Positions 16,331 through 25,056 of a DNA stretch of 54,252 nt are shown piece after piece. The notes beneath the pieces are model-generated. The model saw only the letters and a program-made list of their open reading frames with translations, was not told where the DNA came from and searched no databases. This stretch comes from Bacteroidota bacterium (GTDB taxonomy: Bacteria > Bacteroidota > Bacteroidia > Chitinophagales > Chitinophagaceae): positions 1-54,252 of the forward strand of contig JAEZDR010000057.1 in assembly GCA_023433265.1 (NCBI GenBank). The letters run 5' to 3'. A program made the translations under genes and the position numbers. Positions within the stretch are counted from its first letter, which is position 1. The number at the start of each line of letters is the position of its first letter.

Positions 16331-17149
16331 ATGAAGAGGATAATAGTAGCAGTACTCATCATAATAGTGGTAGCAGCATTCTTTTTCAGGCAGTGTGCAA
16401 ATAACAATGATGATGAAGTAGGACAACCCAACACAGGAATGGATGCGCCTGCAGCTATTTCCTATTCATTATTGAACGTGTACCCACAGGATACTTCTTT
16501 CTTTGTGCAAGGCCTTTCACTCTATAACAACCAGCTCTATGTAGGTACCGGCCTTGAAGGTAAAAGCCATTTAATGAAGGTGGACCGCAACACAGGTAAG
16601 GTGCTGGAGCGAACCTCTTTACCCCCGAGCGAGTTTGGAGAGGGGATTGCTATTCTAAATGATACGGTCTATCAGCTAACCTGGCAGAATCGTAAGGTGC
16701 ACGTATACACGTTGGACGGGTTAAGGAAAGTGAAAGAGTTTAACTGGCCGTATGAAGGATGGGGGCTCACCACAAACGGCAATACATTGTATGTAAGTAC
16801 GGGGGGCAGCAATATTTACGAAGTAAACCCGCATGACTTTTCAATCCGTAACAGTATAGCGGTGAAGGATAACTATGGACCTGTTGGAAATCTCAATGAG
16901 TTGGAATGGGTAAACGGGTTTATTTATGCCAACGTATACGGCAGGACGGATATCGTCAAGATTGATCCTGAAACCGGCAATGTTGTTGGACGCATTTACC
17001 TACAGGACATCTGGCAAAAAAGCGGTAAGACCTACGACCCTTCGGCCATGGATGTACTTAACGGCATTGCTTACGACTCTTCGAAAAACACTTTCCTTGT
17101 TACAGGCAAGCTTTGGCCCCACGTGTTTGAGATAAAACTAGGTCGGTAA
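16331..17149 (+). CDS. Glutaminyl-peptide cyclotransferase (glutamine cyclotransferase)
   Basis: 272 residues. A short N-terminal membrane/lipoprotein-like segment (IIVAVLIIIVVAAFFFRQC; Cys at 22) places it outside the inner membrane. The rest is a five-bladed beta-propeller with family motifs FVQGLSLYNNQLYVGTGLEG, WQNRKVHVY, EGWGLTTNGNTLYVSTG, LNELEWVNGFIYANVY and LNGIAYDSSKNTFLVTGKLWP. Such enzymes convert N-terminal Gln to pyroglutamate, protecting exported proteins; many exported Bacteroidota proteins begin with Gln after signal cleavage, as two neighbours here do (DUF4197 and the S8 protease). Confidence 0.88.
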   Translation: MKRIIVAVLIIIVVAAFFFRQCANNNDDEVGQPNTGMDAPAAISYSLLNVYPQDTSFFVQGLSLYNNQLYVGTGLEGKSHLMKVDRNTGKVLERTSLPPSEFGEGIAILNDTVYQLTWQNRKVHVYTLDGLRKVKEFNWPYEGWGLTTNGNTLYVSTGGSNIYEVNPHDFSIRNSIAVKDNYGPVGNLNELEWVNGFIYANVYGRTDIVKIDPETGNVVGRIYLQDIWQKSGKTYDPSAMDVLNGIAYDSSKNTFLVTGKLWPHVFEIKLGR

Positions 17150-17292
17150 GGCCAACGGACGTTTTCACTCCCCGTTCGTAGTGCGCCATTCGCTACGACA
17201 ACTCCATCCCGGTGATTTCGAATCTGTCAGGCATTGAAAATAAGTTTGGGCCTTGTGACGAAACACGGGATGGAAAAGGTTACTGTTTCCAT

Positions 17293-17300
17293 TATTTTTG
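17293..17300 (+). promoter_or_regulatory. -7 promoter element for the outer-membrane protein gene
   Basis: TATTTTTG, exact TAnnTTTG match, 16 bp before ATG 17317. No convincing -33 box. Confidence 0.5.
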
Positions 17301-17316
17301 CCACAATAATCTAAAC

Positions 17317-17790
17317 ATGAAGAAGATCTATTTTTTCCTTGCAGTTTCCCTGCTTGCTCTTTCTACGTCAGCATCGGCGCAGTTGAAACCTTTTAGTATT
17401 GGCCTTTATGGCGAAGTAGGGATGCCTACAGGCGATTTTGGTAAAGGGTTCAATACAGGCTTCGGTGGGGGTCTTACCGCCGACTTTAACCTTCCGGTTG
17501 GCTTTGGCATAACAGGTTCTGCCGGTTACATGCATTTCCCAGGTAAAATATCAGGCACAAAACTCAGTGCTATTCCTATCAGGGCGGGCATTAAGTATAA
17601 AGTGGCAATGGTATACTTCAAAGTAGAAGGTGGTGTTGCAAGCATCAGCAATGGCGGCGGTTCTCCGTTCATCGTATCGCCCGGCATTGGCGTTAAGCTA
17701 TTAAAGTTCGACGTTCAGGCTAAGTACGAGGTATGGGCACAAAATAATTCACTGGCTTTTTGGGGTGGCCGTGTAGCGTTTCATTTTTAA
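17317..17790 (+). CDS. Small outer-membrane beta-barrel protein
   Basis: 157 residues from ATG 17317 (MKKIYFFLAVSLLALSTSAS, Sec signal, cleavage near ASAQ). The mature part alternates Gly/aromatic strands (FSIGLYGEVGMPTG, GFGGGLTADFNLP, VYFKVEGGVAS, FDVQAKYEVWA) and ends in Phe (RVAFHF), as expected of a barrel inserted by Bam. A longer in-frame start at 17212 lacks a signal peptide and is rejected. The stop codon shares a TTAA with the convergent gene on the other strand. Cargo or function unknown. Confidence 0.8.
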   Translation: MKKIYFFLAVSLLALSTSASAQLKPFSIGLYGEVGMPTGDFGKGFNTGFGGGLTADFNLPVGFGITGSAGYMHFPGKISGTKLSAIPIRAGIKYKVAMVYFKVEGGVASISNGGGSPFIVSPGIGVKLLKFDVQAKYEVWAQNNSLAFWGGRVAFHF

Positions 17791-19157
17791 ATAACGCGCT
17801 GCCCTTTTGTATTAACGGAAAGTTCGTTGTTCTGGATCATACGATAGATAGTGGACTTACCAATATCTAATATTTTGGCCACTTTCAGCACATCGTAATG
17901 ATTACGGTCAAGGTGGTATTGAATAATCTTTTTATTAAGCTCTTTCAGCGAACCAACGGAACCAAATAGCAAAGGGTCAGCATAACCTCCTGTGTCGGTG
18001 TTAATGTGCGATGCGTCAATAATGTTCTCGTCGCACATTACGCAGGCCAGTTCCATTACAGACTTCAGTTCACGTACATTACCAGGAAAAGGGTGTTTTA
18101 GCAACTTCACCTTTGCATCCTGCGACAGCGTTTTAGGAGCAAGCTGGTTATCTGCACAAAAGCGTTCAACAAAATGGTTGGCGATTAATAAAACATCGTT
18201 ACCCCTGTCGCGCAATGGTGGAACCACAATAGGCAATACCAGCATGCGGTAATAAAGATCCTCCCTGAATTTACCCTGCTTCACAAGGTCTGAAAGGTTA
18301 CCGGAACTGGCACAAATAAGCCTCGCCTGCACGGTGATAATCTTGCTGCTGCCTACAGGACTTATTTGTTTTTCCTGTATAATCTGCATAAGCTTCCCCT
18401 GCATAGCAGCATCCAGTTCCGCTACTTCATCAAGGAAAAGCGTACCATTGGCAGCTTCTTCCATTTTACCGGCTTTGTGCCTGCCATCAGCGGCTACACT
18501 TCCAAAAAGTTCCTGCGCCAGCATATCGGGCGTAAGTGCTGCCACATTAATAGACACAAAAGGGTTACCCTTTCTTTCCGAATTGTAGTGAATGGCCTTT
18601 GCCACCAAATCCTTACCGGTGCCTGTTTCGCCCTGAATTAATACCGTAAGGCTGGTTTGGGAAGCCTTGTCCATTATGCGGTACAACTCTTTTGTGGCGT
18701 GGCTGGTACCAATAATTGTATTCTCAAAGCTATAACGCTTACTCAGCTCTTCGCGGGCATCGTTCAACTCCCGCTTTAGTTCTATTTTATCCCGTAATTT
18801 CTGTACAGTAAGTACTAACCTTGAGGATGTATCCCTGTCTTTTACCAGATAGTCGTCTGCACCACGTTTAACCAGCTCGATGGCCGTCTTTATGTCATCG
18901 AGGCCACTGATTACAATAACGCAGGTTTCCGGGTAAAGGCGTTTCAACTCGACTAAAATATCATCGCCATTCATGTCGGGCAATGTAAAGTCGAGTGTTA
19001 CGATGTCAGGTTTTTCATTCAGATGTTTGAAGAAATCCGCAGCACACATAAACCTCTTTGTTGCATAGTCGCCATGCAGCGAAAGGGTGCGTTCCAGGAT
19101 TCCGCCATATATCTCATCGTCTTCTACAATAAATATTTTCAACGGGCGAAGTTCCAT
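17787..19157 (-). CDS. NtrC-like response regulator lacking the GAFTGA loop
   Basis: 456 residues from ATG 19157 (MELRPLKIFIVEDDE; ATG 19169 and TTG 19199 are alternatives). Receiver with Asp56 (TLDFTLP) and Lys106; AAA+ with Walker A GETGTGKD (176-183) and Walker B LFLDE; Fis-type HTH at the end (YDVLKVAKILDIGKSTIYRM). Between ELFG (216-219) and GTLFLDE, where GAFTGA belongs, the sequence is SVAADGRHKAGKMEEAAN, four residues shorter than in the regulator at 6649 and without the motif. Sigma-54 contact is therefore doubtful; it may regulate another polymerase form or act as a repressor. No partner kinase is adjacent. Confidence 0.9.
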   Translation of the reverse strand: MELRPLKIFIVEDDEIYGGILERTLSLHGDYATKRFMCAADFFKHLNEKPDIVTLDFTLPDMNGDDILVELKRLYPETCVIVISGLDDIKTAIELVKRGADDYLVKDRDTSSRLVLTVQKLRDKIELKRELNDAREELSKRYSFENTIIGTSHATKELYRIMDKASQTSLTVLIQGETGTGKDLVAKAIHYNSERKGNPFVSINVAALTPDMLAQELFGSVAADGRHKAGKMEEAANGTLFLDEVAELDAAMQGKLMQIIQEKQISPVGSSKIITVQARLICASSGNLSDLVKQGKFREDLYYRMLVLPIVVPPLRDRGNDVLLIANHFVERFCADNQLAPKTLSQDAKVKLLKHPFPGNVRELKSVMELACVMCDENIIDASHINTDTGGYADPLLFGSVGSLKELNKKIIQYHLDRNHYDVLKVAKILDIGKSTIYRMIQNNELSVNTKGQRVI

Positions 19158-19327
19158 GCAGTCTGGCATCCAATGTACTACAAAAATAGCAAACAGCAAT
19201 GGTTTGTAACGCTTTGTACCCCTTTAGCCTGCAAATCACCGCTTGCCGCTTGCATGGTTGCAGGTGCAAAAAACCACTCTCCAATTACCGTTGTTACAAC
19301 TTAGCAACCCATCTTGGCGTATTACAA

Positions 19328-19335
19328 TACATTTG
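19328..19335 (+). promoter_or_regulatory. -7 promoter element for the ABC ATPase gene
   Basis: TACATTTG, exact TAnnTTTG match, 28 bp before ATG 19364. The -33 element is unclear. Confidence 0.5.
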
Positions 19336-19363
19336 TAACATTGGCAGTAGGCCCTTTCCCACT

Positions 19364-20089
19364 ATGGATCCTATTATACATTTAAAGCAGATAAAAAAAA
19401 GCTATTTCATGGGCGCGCAAGCCCTCCCGGTATTGAAAGGCATTGACCTCGATATTACCCGAAACGAATATGTTGCCCTGATGGGTCCTTCAGGAAGTGG
19501 CAAGAGCACGCTCATGAACATACTGGGCTGCCTCGATTCACCTACCGGCGGAACCTATGTACTTAACGGCCACGATGTAAGCAAGATGGAGGATAATGAG
19601 CTTGCCGAGGTAAGAAACAAAGAGATAGGATTCGTATTCCAGCAGTTTAACCTCCTTCCCCGCCTTACGGCTGCAGAAAATGTGGCATTGCCGCTTATTT
19701 ATGCAGGCGTGAGCAAGAAAGACAGGACCGAACGCGCTATGATTGCTTTGGAACGGGTAGGATTAAAAGATCGCAGCCACCACAAACCAAATGAAATGAG
19801 CGGGGGACAGATTCAGCGTGTAGCCATCGCCCGCGCGATTGTAAATAACCCGGCACTCCTGCTCGCCGATGAACCTACCGGTAACCTTGATTCCAAAACC
19901 TCGGTGGAGGTGATGGAAATATTCGGGCAGATACAGGCGGCCGGCAATACCGTGGTGCTTGTAACCCATGAGGAAGACATAGCTGAGTATGCAAGAAGGG
20001 TTGTAAGGCTGCGGGACGGCATGATAGAAAGTGATAAAACAAAAGATGAGCAGCCGGGTTTTACGCATGCTCCAAAAACAAGGCACTAG
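19364..20089 (+). CDS. ABC transporter ATP-binding protein (LolD/MacB type)
   Basis: 241 residues from ATG 19364 (MDPIIHLKQIKKSYF); longer in-frame starts lack homology. Walker A GPSGSGKST, Q-loop VFQQFNLLPRLTA, signature MSGGQIQRVAIARA, Walker B LLLADEPTGNLDS and switch His (VTHEEDIA) are all present. The sequence style (NEYVALMGPSGSGKSTLMNILGCLD) is that of LolD/MacB/FtsE-like exporters, which pair with FtsX-type permeases. No permease is adjacent; the partner must be elsewhere. Its stop codon TAG overlaps the GTG start of the adenosyltransferase gene by one base. Confidence 0.9.
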   Translation: MDPIIHLKQIKKSYFMGAQALPVLKGIDLDITRNEYVALMGPSGSGKSTLMNILGCLDSPTGGTYVLNGHDVSKMEDNELAEVRNKEIGFVFQQFNLLPRLTAAENVALPLIYAGVSKKDRTERAMIALERVGLKDRSHHKPNEMSGGQIQRVAIARAIVNNPALLLADEPTGNLDSKTSVEVMEIFGQIQAAGNTVVLVTHEEDIAEYARRVVRLRDGMIESDKTKDEQPGFTHAPKTRH

Positions 20090-20661
20090 TGGCGATAAAG
20101 ATTTATACTAAGACAGGTGATAAAGGCCGGACCTCTTTGATTGGTGGAACCAAAGTGGCTAAAAGCCATATCCGCATTGAAAGCTATGGAACAGTGGATG
20201 AGCTCAACTCGTATATAGGGCTCGTAAGTGATCACCTACAGGATGCACAGAGCAGGAACATGCTTAAAGAAATCCAGGTTCGTTTGTTTACCATCGGTTC
20301 TTCGCTGGCATGCGACCCTGAAAAAGAGCCGCAGTTTAGCTTACCGGATTTGAAAGAAGATGATATCACACTGCTGGAAAAGGAAATTGACCGCATGAAC
20401 GATGCACTACCTCCGATGAAGAACTTTGTACTTCCAGGAGGCCATGTGACCGTTTCCACTACGCACGTTGCCCGTTGTGTGTGCCGCAGGGCAGAACGCA
20501 TCTGCGTAAACATGCAGGAACAGGAATTACCTATCGAGCCTATCGTGATAAAGTACCTCAACCGCCTCAGCGATTATCTTTTTGTTCTTGCCCGTTATAT
20601 AACAAAACTTACCGGGGCTGAAGAAATTCCCTGGCGCGCAAGGACGACTAAACGCGAATAA
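20089..20661 (+). CDS. Cob(I)alamin adenosyltransferase, PduO type
   Basis: 190 residues from a GTG start that overlaps the preceding stop (TAGTG). N-terminal ATP-binding motif YTKTGDKGRTSLIGG, then ESYGTVDELNSYIGL, and the C-terminal CRRAERICVNM and LNRLSDYLFVLARY, all diagnostic of the PduO/MMAB family. The enzyme transfers the 5'-deoxyadenosyl group of ATP to cob(I)alamin, giving adenosylcobalamin for enzymes such as methylmalonyl-CoA mutase. The one-base overlap implies translational coupling with the ABC ATPase gene, though no functional link is obvious. A bidirectional terminator follows. Confidence 0.93.
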   Translation: MAIKIYTKTGDKGRTSLIGGTKVAKSHIRIESYGTVDELNSYIGLVSDHLQDAQSRNMLKEIQVRLFTIGSSLACDPEKEPQFSLPDLKEDDITLLEKEIDRMNDALPPMKNFVLPGGHVTVSTTHVARCVCRRAERICVNMQEQELPIEPIVIKYLNRLSDYLFVLARYITKLTGAEEIPWRARTTKRE

Positions 20662-20721
20662 TTTGACCCGCTAAGCTCCAGGTTACGCTACGCAACAAGT
20701 TCAAACGAAAGAATAAAAAAA

Positions 20722-20746
20722 GGGTGAATTAAATCACCCCTTTTTT
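20722..20746. terminator. Bidirectional intrinsic terminator
   Basis: GGGTGA (20722-20727) pairs with TCACCC (20734-20739), with A-run before and TTTTTT after. It lies between the adenosyltransferase gene and the minus-strand 51-aa gene ending at 20752. Confidence 0.85.
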
Positions 20747-20751
20747 ATGTC

Positions 20752-20907
20752 CTAGATTTTGTTTTCGTACATTTCTGTAACTTTTCCTTTTACCTGGTCA
20801 TAGGCCTTTAGAGCCTGACCTTTTACCTGGTCTAATTTACCAGGATGACTCTTTAGGTAATATGCTACACCTGCTATCCCTGCTGCTGCTAATAATATAC
20901 CTCTCAT
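20752..20907 (-). CDS. Small membrane-anchored protein, 51 aa
   Basis: A 51-codon gene beginning MRGILLAAAGIAGVAYYLKS: a short hydrophobic N-terminal helix followed by a charged amphipathic tail with an internal repeat (LDQVKGQALKAYDQVKGKV). It resembles the small YtxH/CsbD-like stress proteins of Bacteroidota in layout, but I cannot assign a family. It ends 5 bp from a bidirectional terminator, which supports real transcription from the minus strand. Function unknown. Confidence 0.65.
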   Translation of the reverse strand: MRGILLAAAGIAGVAYYLKSHPGKLDQVKGQALKAYDQVKGKVTEMYENKI

Positions 20908-21044
20908 GATTCTTTATTTTCCCTTCTAAAAGGCAATACCCATACCATCCACCGCAGCAATTCATAAAAAAAACATAATGCTGGTAAGCGCCCTAGTTGC
21001 TGCTTAACAGGTGTTTCCTTATTTTGTGAGCATAATTAATAAGG

Positions 21045-22076
21045 ATGAAATTTACCGCAAAGCAAATAGCCGATCTCCTAAAGGGTGAAATAATCGGCAA
21101 TGCTGACGCTACTATCACGCGCCTTGCTAAAATAGAAGAAGGCGAGCCCGGATCAATTTCGTTCCTGGCCAACCCGCTTTACACGCAATACATTTACAAC
21201 ACCAGGGCGTCCATTGTAATTGTAAATAATGACTTTGAGCCAACAGCGCCCATTGAAGCCACGCTCATTAAAGTACCCAGTGCGCAGGTAGCGTTCACTA
21301 CGTTGCTTGAAATGTATAACCAGGTAAAGCTTAATAAAACAGGAATATCAAAGCAATGCTTTATCTCCGATTCTGCAACAGTGGGTAATAACCTCTATGC
21401 GGGCGAGTTTAGCTTTATTGGTGAAAACGCACGTATAGGCAATAACGTAAAGATTTACCCGCAGGTCTATATCGGCGATAACGTAGTGATCGGTGATAAC
21501 ACCACTTTATTTGCCGGCGTAAAAATTTACTCGGAAACAGTGATCGGCAACAATTGCATTATTCACTCCGGTACGGTAATCGGCAGCGATGGCTTTAGGT
21601 TCAATCCTGAAAACGATAACAAAAAAGTACCTCAGATTGGCAATGTTGTGATAGAGGACGATGTTGAGATAGGTGCCAATTGCGCGATTGACAGGGCTAC
21701 CCTGGGTTCCACCATTTTACGTAAGGGAGTAAAGTTTGACAACCTCATCCACATAGCTCACAACGTGGAAATTGGCGAAAGCACTTATATAGCAGCCCAC
21801 GGCGTTGTTGCCGGATCTACAAAGATTGGCAAAGGCTGCATGTTCAGCGGGCAGGTAGGCATTGTAGGCCACTTGCAGGTAGCCGACAAAACCATTGTTA
21901 CTGCACAATCCGGTATTTCCAAAAGCATCACGAAACCAGGGGAGATCTATATGGGCTCACCCGCTTTTGATGCAAATAAGTACCGCAAAGCATTTATTCA
22001 TTTCAGGAATTTGGATACAATTGTGCAACGCATTGACAAGCTGGAAAAACAAGCGAAGGCACAACAACAATCTTAA
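21045..22076 (+). CDS. lpxD: UDP-3-O-(3-hydroxyacyl)glucosamine N-acyltransferase
   Basis: 343 residues, the usual LpxD length. N-terminal uridine-binding domain (KFTAKQIADLLKGEIIGN, SISFLANPLYTQYI), then a long left-handed beta-helix of hexapeptide repeats (IGNNVKIYPQVYIGDNVVIGDN), the catalytic His region DNLIHIAHNVEIGE and the C-terminal helix (IQ/VQRIDKLEKQ). It adds the N-linked hydroxyacyl chain in the third step of lipid A synthesis. Other lpx genes are not adjacent. It is followed by a small basic gene and an rRNA methyltransferase gene on the same strand. Confidence 0.95.
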   Translation: MKFTAKQIADLLKGEIIGNADATITRLAKIEEGEPGSISFLANPLYTQYIYNTRASIVIVNNDFEPTAPIEATLIKVPSAQVAFTTLLEMYNQVKLNKTGISKQCFISDSATVGNNLYAGEFSFIGENARIGNNVKIYPQVYIGDNVVIGDNTTLFAGVKIYSETVIGNNCIIHSGTVIGSDGFRFNPENDNKKVPQIGNVVIEDDVEIGANCAIDRATLGSTILRKGVKFDNLIHIAHNVEIGESTYIAAHGVVAGSTKIGKGCMFSGQVGIVGHLQVADKTIVTAQSGISKSITKPGEIYMGSPAFDANKYRKAFIHFRNLDTIVQRIDKLEKQAKAQQQS

Positions 22077-22095
22077 TTAAATAAAACACCTTGAT

Positions 22096-22245
22096 ATGGG
22101 ATTACCTACAAACGACAAAGGAAAAAACAAGACGAACAACACGAACAACAATACAAAGGCGGGCTCCAAATTCATCCCAAAGCCTTCTACAAAAGGTGCT
22201 GGCGGTATGAAGCCTAAAAAGACGGGCGGCACAAGGGGAAGCTAA
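22096..22245 (+). CDS. Small basic disordered protein, 49 aa
   Basis: A clean 49-codon frame, MGLPTNDKGKNKT ending in KKTGGTRGS, composed almost only of Lys, Asn, Thr, Gly, Pro and Ser, so disordered and strongly basic. It sits between lpxD (19 bp) and the methyltransferase gene (9 bp) on the same strand, exactly where an operon gene would fit. The composition recalls small RNA- or ribosome-associated proteins, but no family is recognised. Coding status rests on position and codon continuity only. Confidence 0.5.
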   Translation: MGLPTNDKGKNKTNNTNNNTKAGSKFIPKPSTKGAGGMKPKKTGGTRGS

Positions 22246-22254
22246 CACTGCCCC

Positions 22255-23409
22255 ATGCGTTTTGCTGCACGTTACCTAAGCTATGCTGAACAATTGCTGA
22301 AGGACTACGACCCTTCGCAACCTTTTTCAGCCTACCTGAAACAGTATTTTGCTAACAACAAGAAGTTCGGTTCACGCGACAGGAAAAGCATTTCCCATGC
22401 CTGTTATTGTTACTGGAGGCTGGGAAAGGCTTTGTTGCATCTTGATACTAATGAGCGTATTGCTACGGGCATCTACCTCTGCACAGACCATTTGTCTCCA
22501 TGGGAAGAGATTATCCCTTCAAACCTTCCACTTACTGCTTCATCGCTGCAGGAAAAACTTGCGCATGTGCAGGGTTTCGATGAAGCAAATGTGTTCCCCT
22601 TATTCCACCATTGTGACGCTGTAGATGCTTCATTCATCTTATCGCATCTTACACAACCCGACCTCTTCATGCGGCTAAGACCGGGCAAAGAGAAAGAAGC
22701 AACAAGGCTCCTTGATGCAGAGGGCATTAGCTACACCAGAGACGAATACCCCAACTGTGTCCGGCTGCCAAATGCTACCTCGCTTCCGCCTACGTTGCAG
22801 CTTAACAAAACAGCAGTGGTACAGGACTTAAGTTCGCAACGTGTGGGCGAACTATTGCAACCGTTGAAAAGAAAAGTAAAAACCACCTGGGACTGCTGTG
22901 CAGCGAGCGGTGGTAAAACCATTCTTGCAAAAGACATCCTGGGTGAAGATGTATCGGTGTTTGCCACCGACATAAGGCCATCCATCATTTCAAACCTGCA
23001 CAAACGCATGAAGCAGGCTGGTATTTCCAATTACAACGCTACCGTGGCCGACCTTAGTTCAAACAACCCCTTGTCTTTTGGCAAAAGACGCTTCGATCTT
23101 ATTATTTGCGATGTGCCTTGCAGCGGCAGCGGCACATGGGGTAGAACACCGGAGCAGCTCAGCCATTTTGAAGAGGAAAAAATAGAGCACTATGCATCAC
23201 TGCAAAAAAACATAGTGCAAAACGCAGCGCCTTATCTAAAGCCAGGGGGGCATTTACTCTATGTGACCTGCTCCGTATTTAAAGAGGAAAACCAGGAGAA
23301 CATTGCTTTTATCAGCCGACAGTTGAATCTAAAACTAACTACGATGCAGTACATGGAAGGTCACGCCCAAAAAGCAGACACTCTTTTTGCTGCTTTGTTT
23401 ATTGCCTGA
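22255..23409 (+). CDS. RsmB/NOP-type rRNA m5C methyltransferase
   Basis: 384 residues. An N-terminal helical region (RYLSYAEQLLKDY, NKKFGSRDRKSISH) is followed by the Rossmann methyltransferase domain: WDCCAASGGKTILAKD (SAM site), ATDIRPSIISNLHKRM, and two catalytic Cys motifs, ICDVPCSGSGTWGRTPE (motif IV) and LLYVTCSVFKEENQEN (motif VI). These are the RsmB/RsmF/Nop2 signatures for 5-methylcytosine formation in rRNA or tRNA. Specificity is not set by sequence alone. Its 3' end overlaps the convergent S8 protease gene by 11 bp. Confidence 0.9.
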   Translation: MRFAARYLSYAEQLLKDYDPSQPFSAYLKQYFANNKKFGSRDRKSISHACYCYWRLGKALLHLDTNERIATGIYLCTDHLSPWEEIIPSNLPLTASSLQEKLAHVQGFDEANVFPLFHHCDAVDASFILSHLTQPDLFMRLRPGKEKEATRLLDAEGISYTRDEYPNCVRLPNATSLPPTLQLNKTAVVQDLSSQRVGELLQPLKRKVKTTWDCCAASGGKTILAKDILGEDVSVFATDIRPSIISNLHKRMKQAGISNYNATVADLSSNNPLSFGKRRFDLIICDVPCSGSGTWGRTPEQLSHFEEEKIEHYASLQKNIVQNAAPYLKPGGHLLYVTCSVFKEENQENIAFISRQLNLKLTTMQYMEGHAQKADTLFAALFIA

Positions 23410-25045
23410 GCACTTTTAAAGTCGCCTTCTCTTTCCCATTATAACGAACAAAATAAACGCCCTTAGGCAGGCCCGCTGCCACGGTAAAAGTTACATTATA
23501 AGCCATGTTCTGGCTAACCACTAGTTGCTGCGCGGCCAGCGTTCTACCCAAAGCATCCACCAACCTTACAGATACAGTACCAGTTTCCGGAGCTAAAATC
23601 CTTATTGACAGTTTATCATTAAAAGGAACCGGGTAGGCTGCAAGATAACTGTTTTTAAATATTTGTTTATTGGCAGCAGTTTCCAGCATTTCATAAGCCA
23701 GCCGCATATTCGGTATACCATAGCCATAGCGGTCGTCGGGGCTAGTGTACCGGTCGCTGCTTTTATAAACAGCCTCCAGTATTTTCATATTGTTGAATTC
23801 CGGGAAGGCTTGCCACAAGCAGGCAATCAGACCGGCGATGTTCGGGTTGCTAAACGATGTGCCATTGCTTAATGCCGGACCTCCCGCCGAAGCTACTACT
23901 GTTCCCTGCCCCACACTCACTATGTTTGGCTTCACCTTTCCGGGATAACCCCAACTGCTGAACGATGCAATCGCACCGTTTTTGTTTACCGCGCCTACCG
24001 TGCAAACACTATCCGCATCGGCAGGGAAAATGATGTATTTCCAAGCGCTATTCCCTTCATTTCCGGCACTATTCATAACAATAATCCCTTTGTGAGCAGC
24101 CCAGGTAGCCCCCTGGGTCACGGTAGTGCTGTTTGTATAAAATTCGTTGTAACTGTGGTTCAAAGAGGCATCCTGGAAATCGTAGTAACCAAGTGAAGAA
24201 CTAATCATGTCGGCGCCGGCGCTATCGGCAAACTCAGCACCTGCTACCCAGTTATGTTCCTCAATCGGATATTCACTGCCGGCGTTTTCTGTCCTTATCA
24301 GCCAATACTTTGCTTTGGGCGCTGTGCCTACCATTTGCCCGGGGTGGTTAGCAGCAAGCACACCCAACACGTGCATTCCATGGGCATCATCCTCATTTGT
24401 ACTGTTGTCAAACGCAACAAAATCTCTCTCTCCCAGTACCTGTCCGTTGTTCCGGATGCTATCGAATAATGCGATGTTTTTGTATTGAAAGAAGCCTGCA
24501 TCTAATACCGCGATTATCATGTTCTCGCCTTTGAACCCCAGGTTATGCAGGTACTCTCCTTCATGAATATGCACCTGGCTATATGCCTGCCCATAGTCAA
24601 TATTATCTGCCAGCGTCTGGCTTGTCTTCAACAGCGATTGTACCGGTAGCTCCAGGTGAAATTTCTCTCTCTTCTTCTTAGGGCGTAAACCGGTAGCATA
24701 AGCTTCCTTCACAAATGGCAAAGCCTGTATCTGGTTAAGAGCGTTCGCATCTGTTGTTTCGATCAAAACCTGGTTGAGCCATTTGCTCGTGCTCAGTACT
24801 TTCACATTGCCTTTGCTCCTGATGCTGTCAATATACTTCGTGCTTACGGGCAAATCGGTGCTGTCAATGGCCAGGTTATAACGCTTACGCCGCTCGATGG
24901 CACGAGCAGAAAGGTATTGCTGTGGTTGATTAATCGTAAACGTAGTGCCGGCCTTGTCTTTTAGCCTGATGATATATTTGGAGTACTGTGCATCCGCAGT
25001 GCTAAAAAAGCCTGCGGTTATCATAACAAGGAGAAGTGTCTTCAT
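23399..25045 (-). CDS. Secreted subtilisin-like (S8) protease with type IX sorting domain
   Basis: 548 residues. Sec signal peptide (MKTLLLVMITAGFFSTADA), an inhibitor-like propeptide, then the S8 domain with catalytic Asp182 (AVLDAGF), His222 (DDAHGMHVLG), oxyanion Asn329 (SAGNEGN) and Ser397 (NGTSFSNPN). The last ~75 residues form a C-terminal type IX secretion sorting domain: YPVPFNDKLSIRI, LVDALGRTLA and the end GVYFVRYNGKEKATLKVLRQ. It should be exported by Sec, then across the outer membrane by T9SS. The lipoprotein gene upstream (11-bp gap) is probably co-transcribed. A T9SS regulator, PorX, is encoded 20 kb away. Confidence 0.93.
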   Translation of the reverse strand: MKTLLLVMITAGFFSTADAQYSKYIIRLKDKAGTTFTINQPQQYLSARAIERRKRYNLAIDSTDLPVSTKYIDSIRSKGNVKVLSTSKWLNQVLIETTDANALNQIQALPFVKEAYATGLRPKKKREKFHLELPVQSLLKTSQTLADNIDYGQAYSQVHIHEGEYLHNLGFKGENMIIAVLDAGFFQYKNIALFDSIRNNGQVLGERDFVAFDNSTNEDDAHGMHVLGVLAANHPGQMVGTAPKAKYWLIRTENAGSEYPIEEHNWVAGAEFADSAGADMISSSLGYYDFQDASLNHSYNEFYTNSTTVTQGATWAAHKGIIVMNSAGNEGNSAWKYIIFPADADSVCTVGAVNKNGAIASFSSWGYPGKVKPNIVSVGQGTVVASAGGPALSNGTSFSNPNIAGLIACLWQAFPEFNNMKILEAVYKSSDRYTSPDDRYGYGIPNMRLAYEMLETAANKQIFKNSYLAAYPVPFNDKLSIRILAPETGTVSVRLVDALGRTLAAQQLVVSQNMAYNVTFTVAAGLPKGVYFVRYNGKEKATLKVLRQ

Positions 25046-25056
25046 GCTGTTCTATC

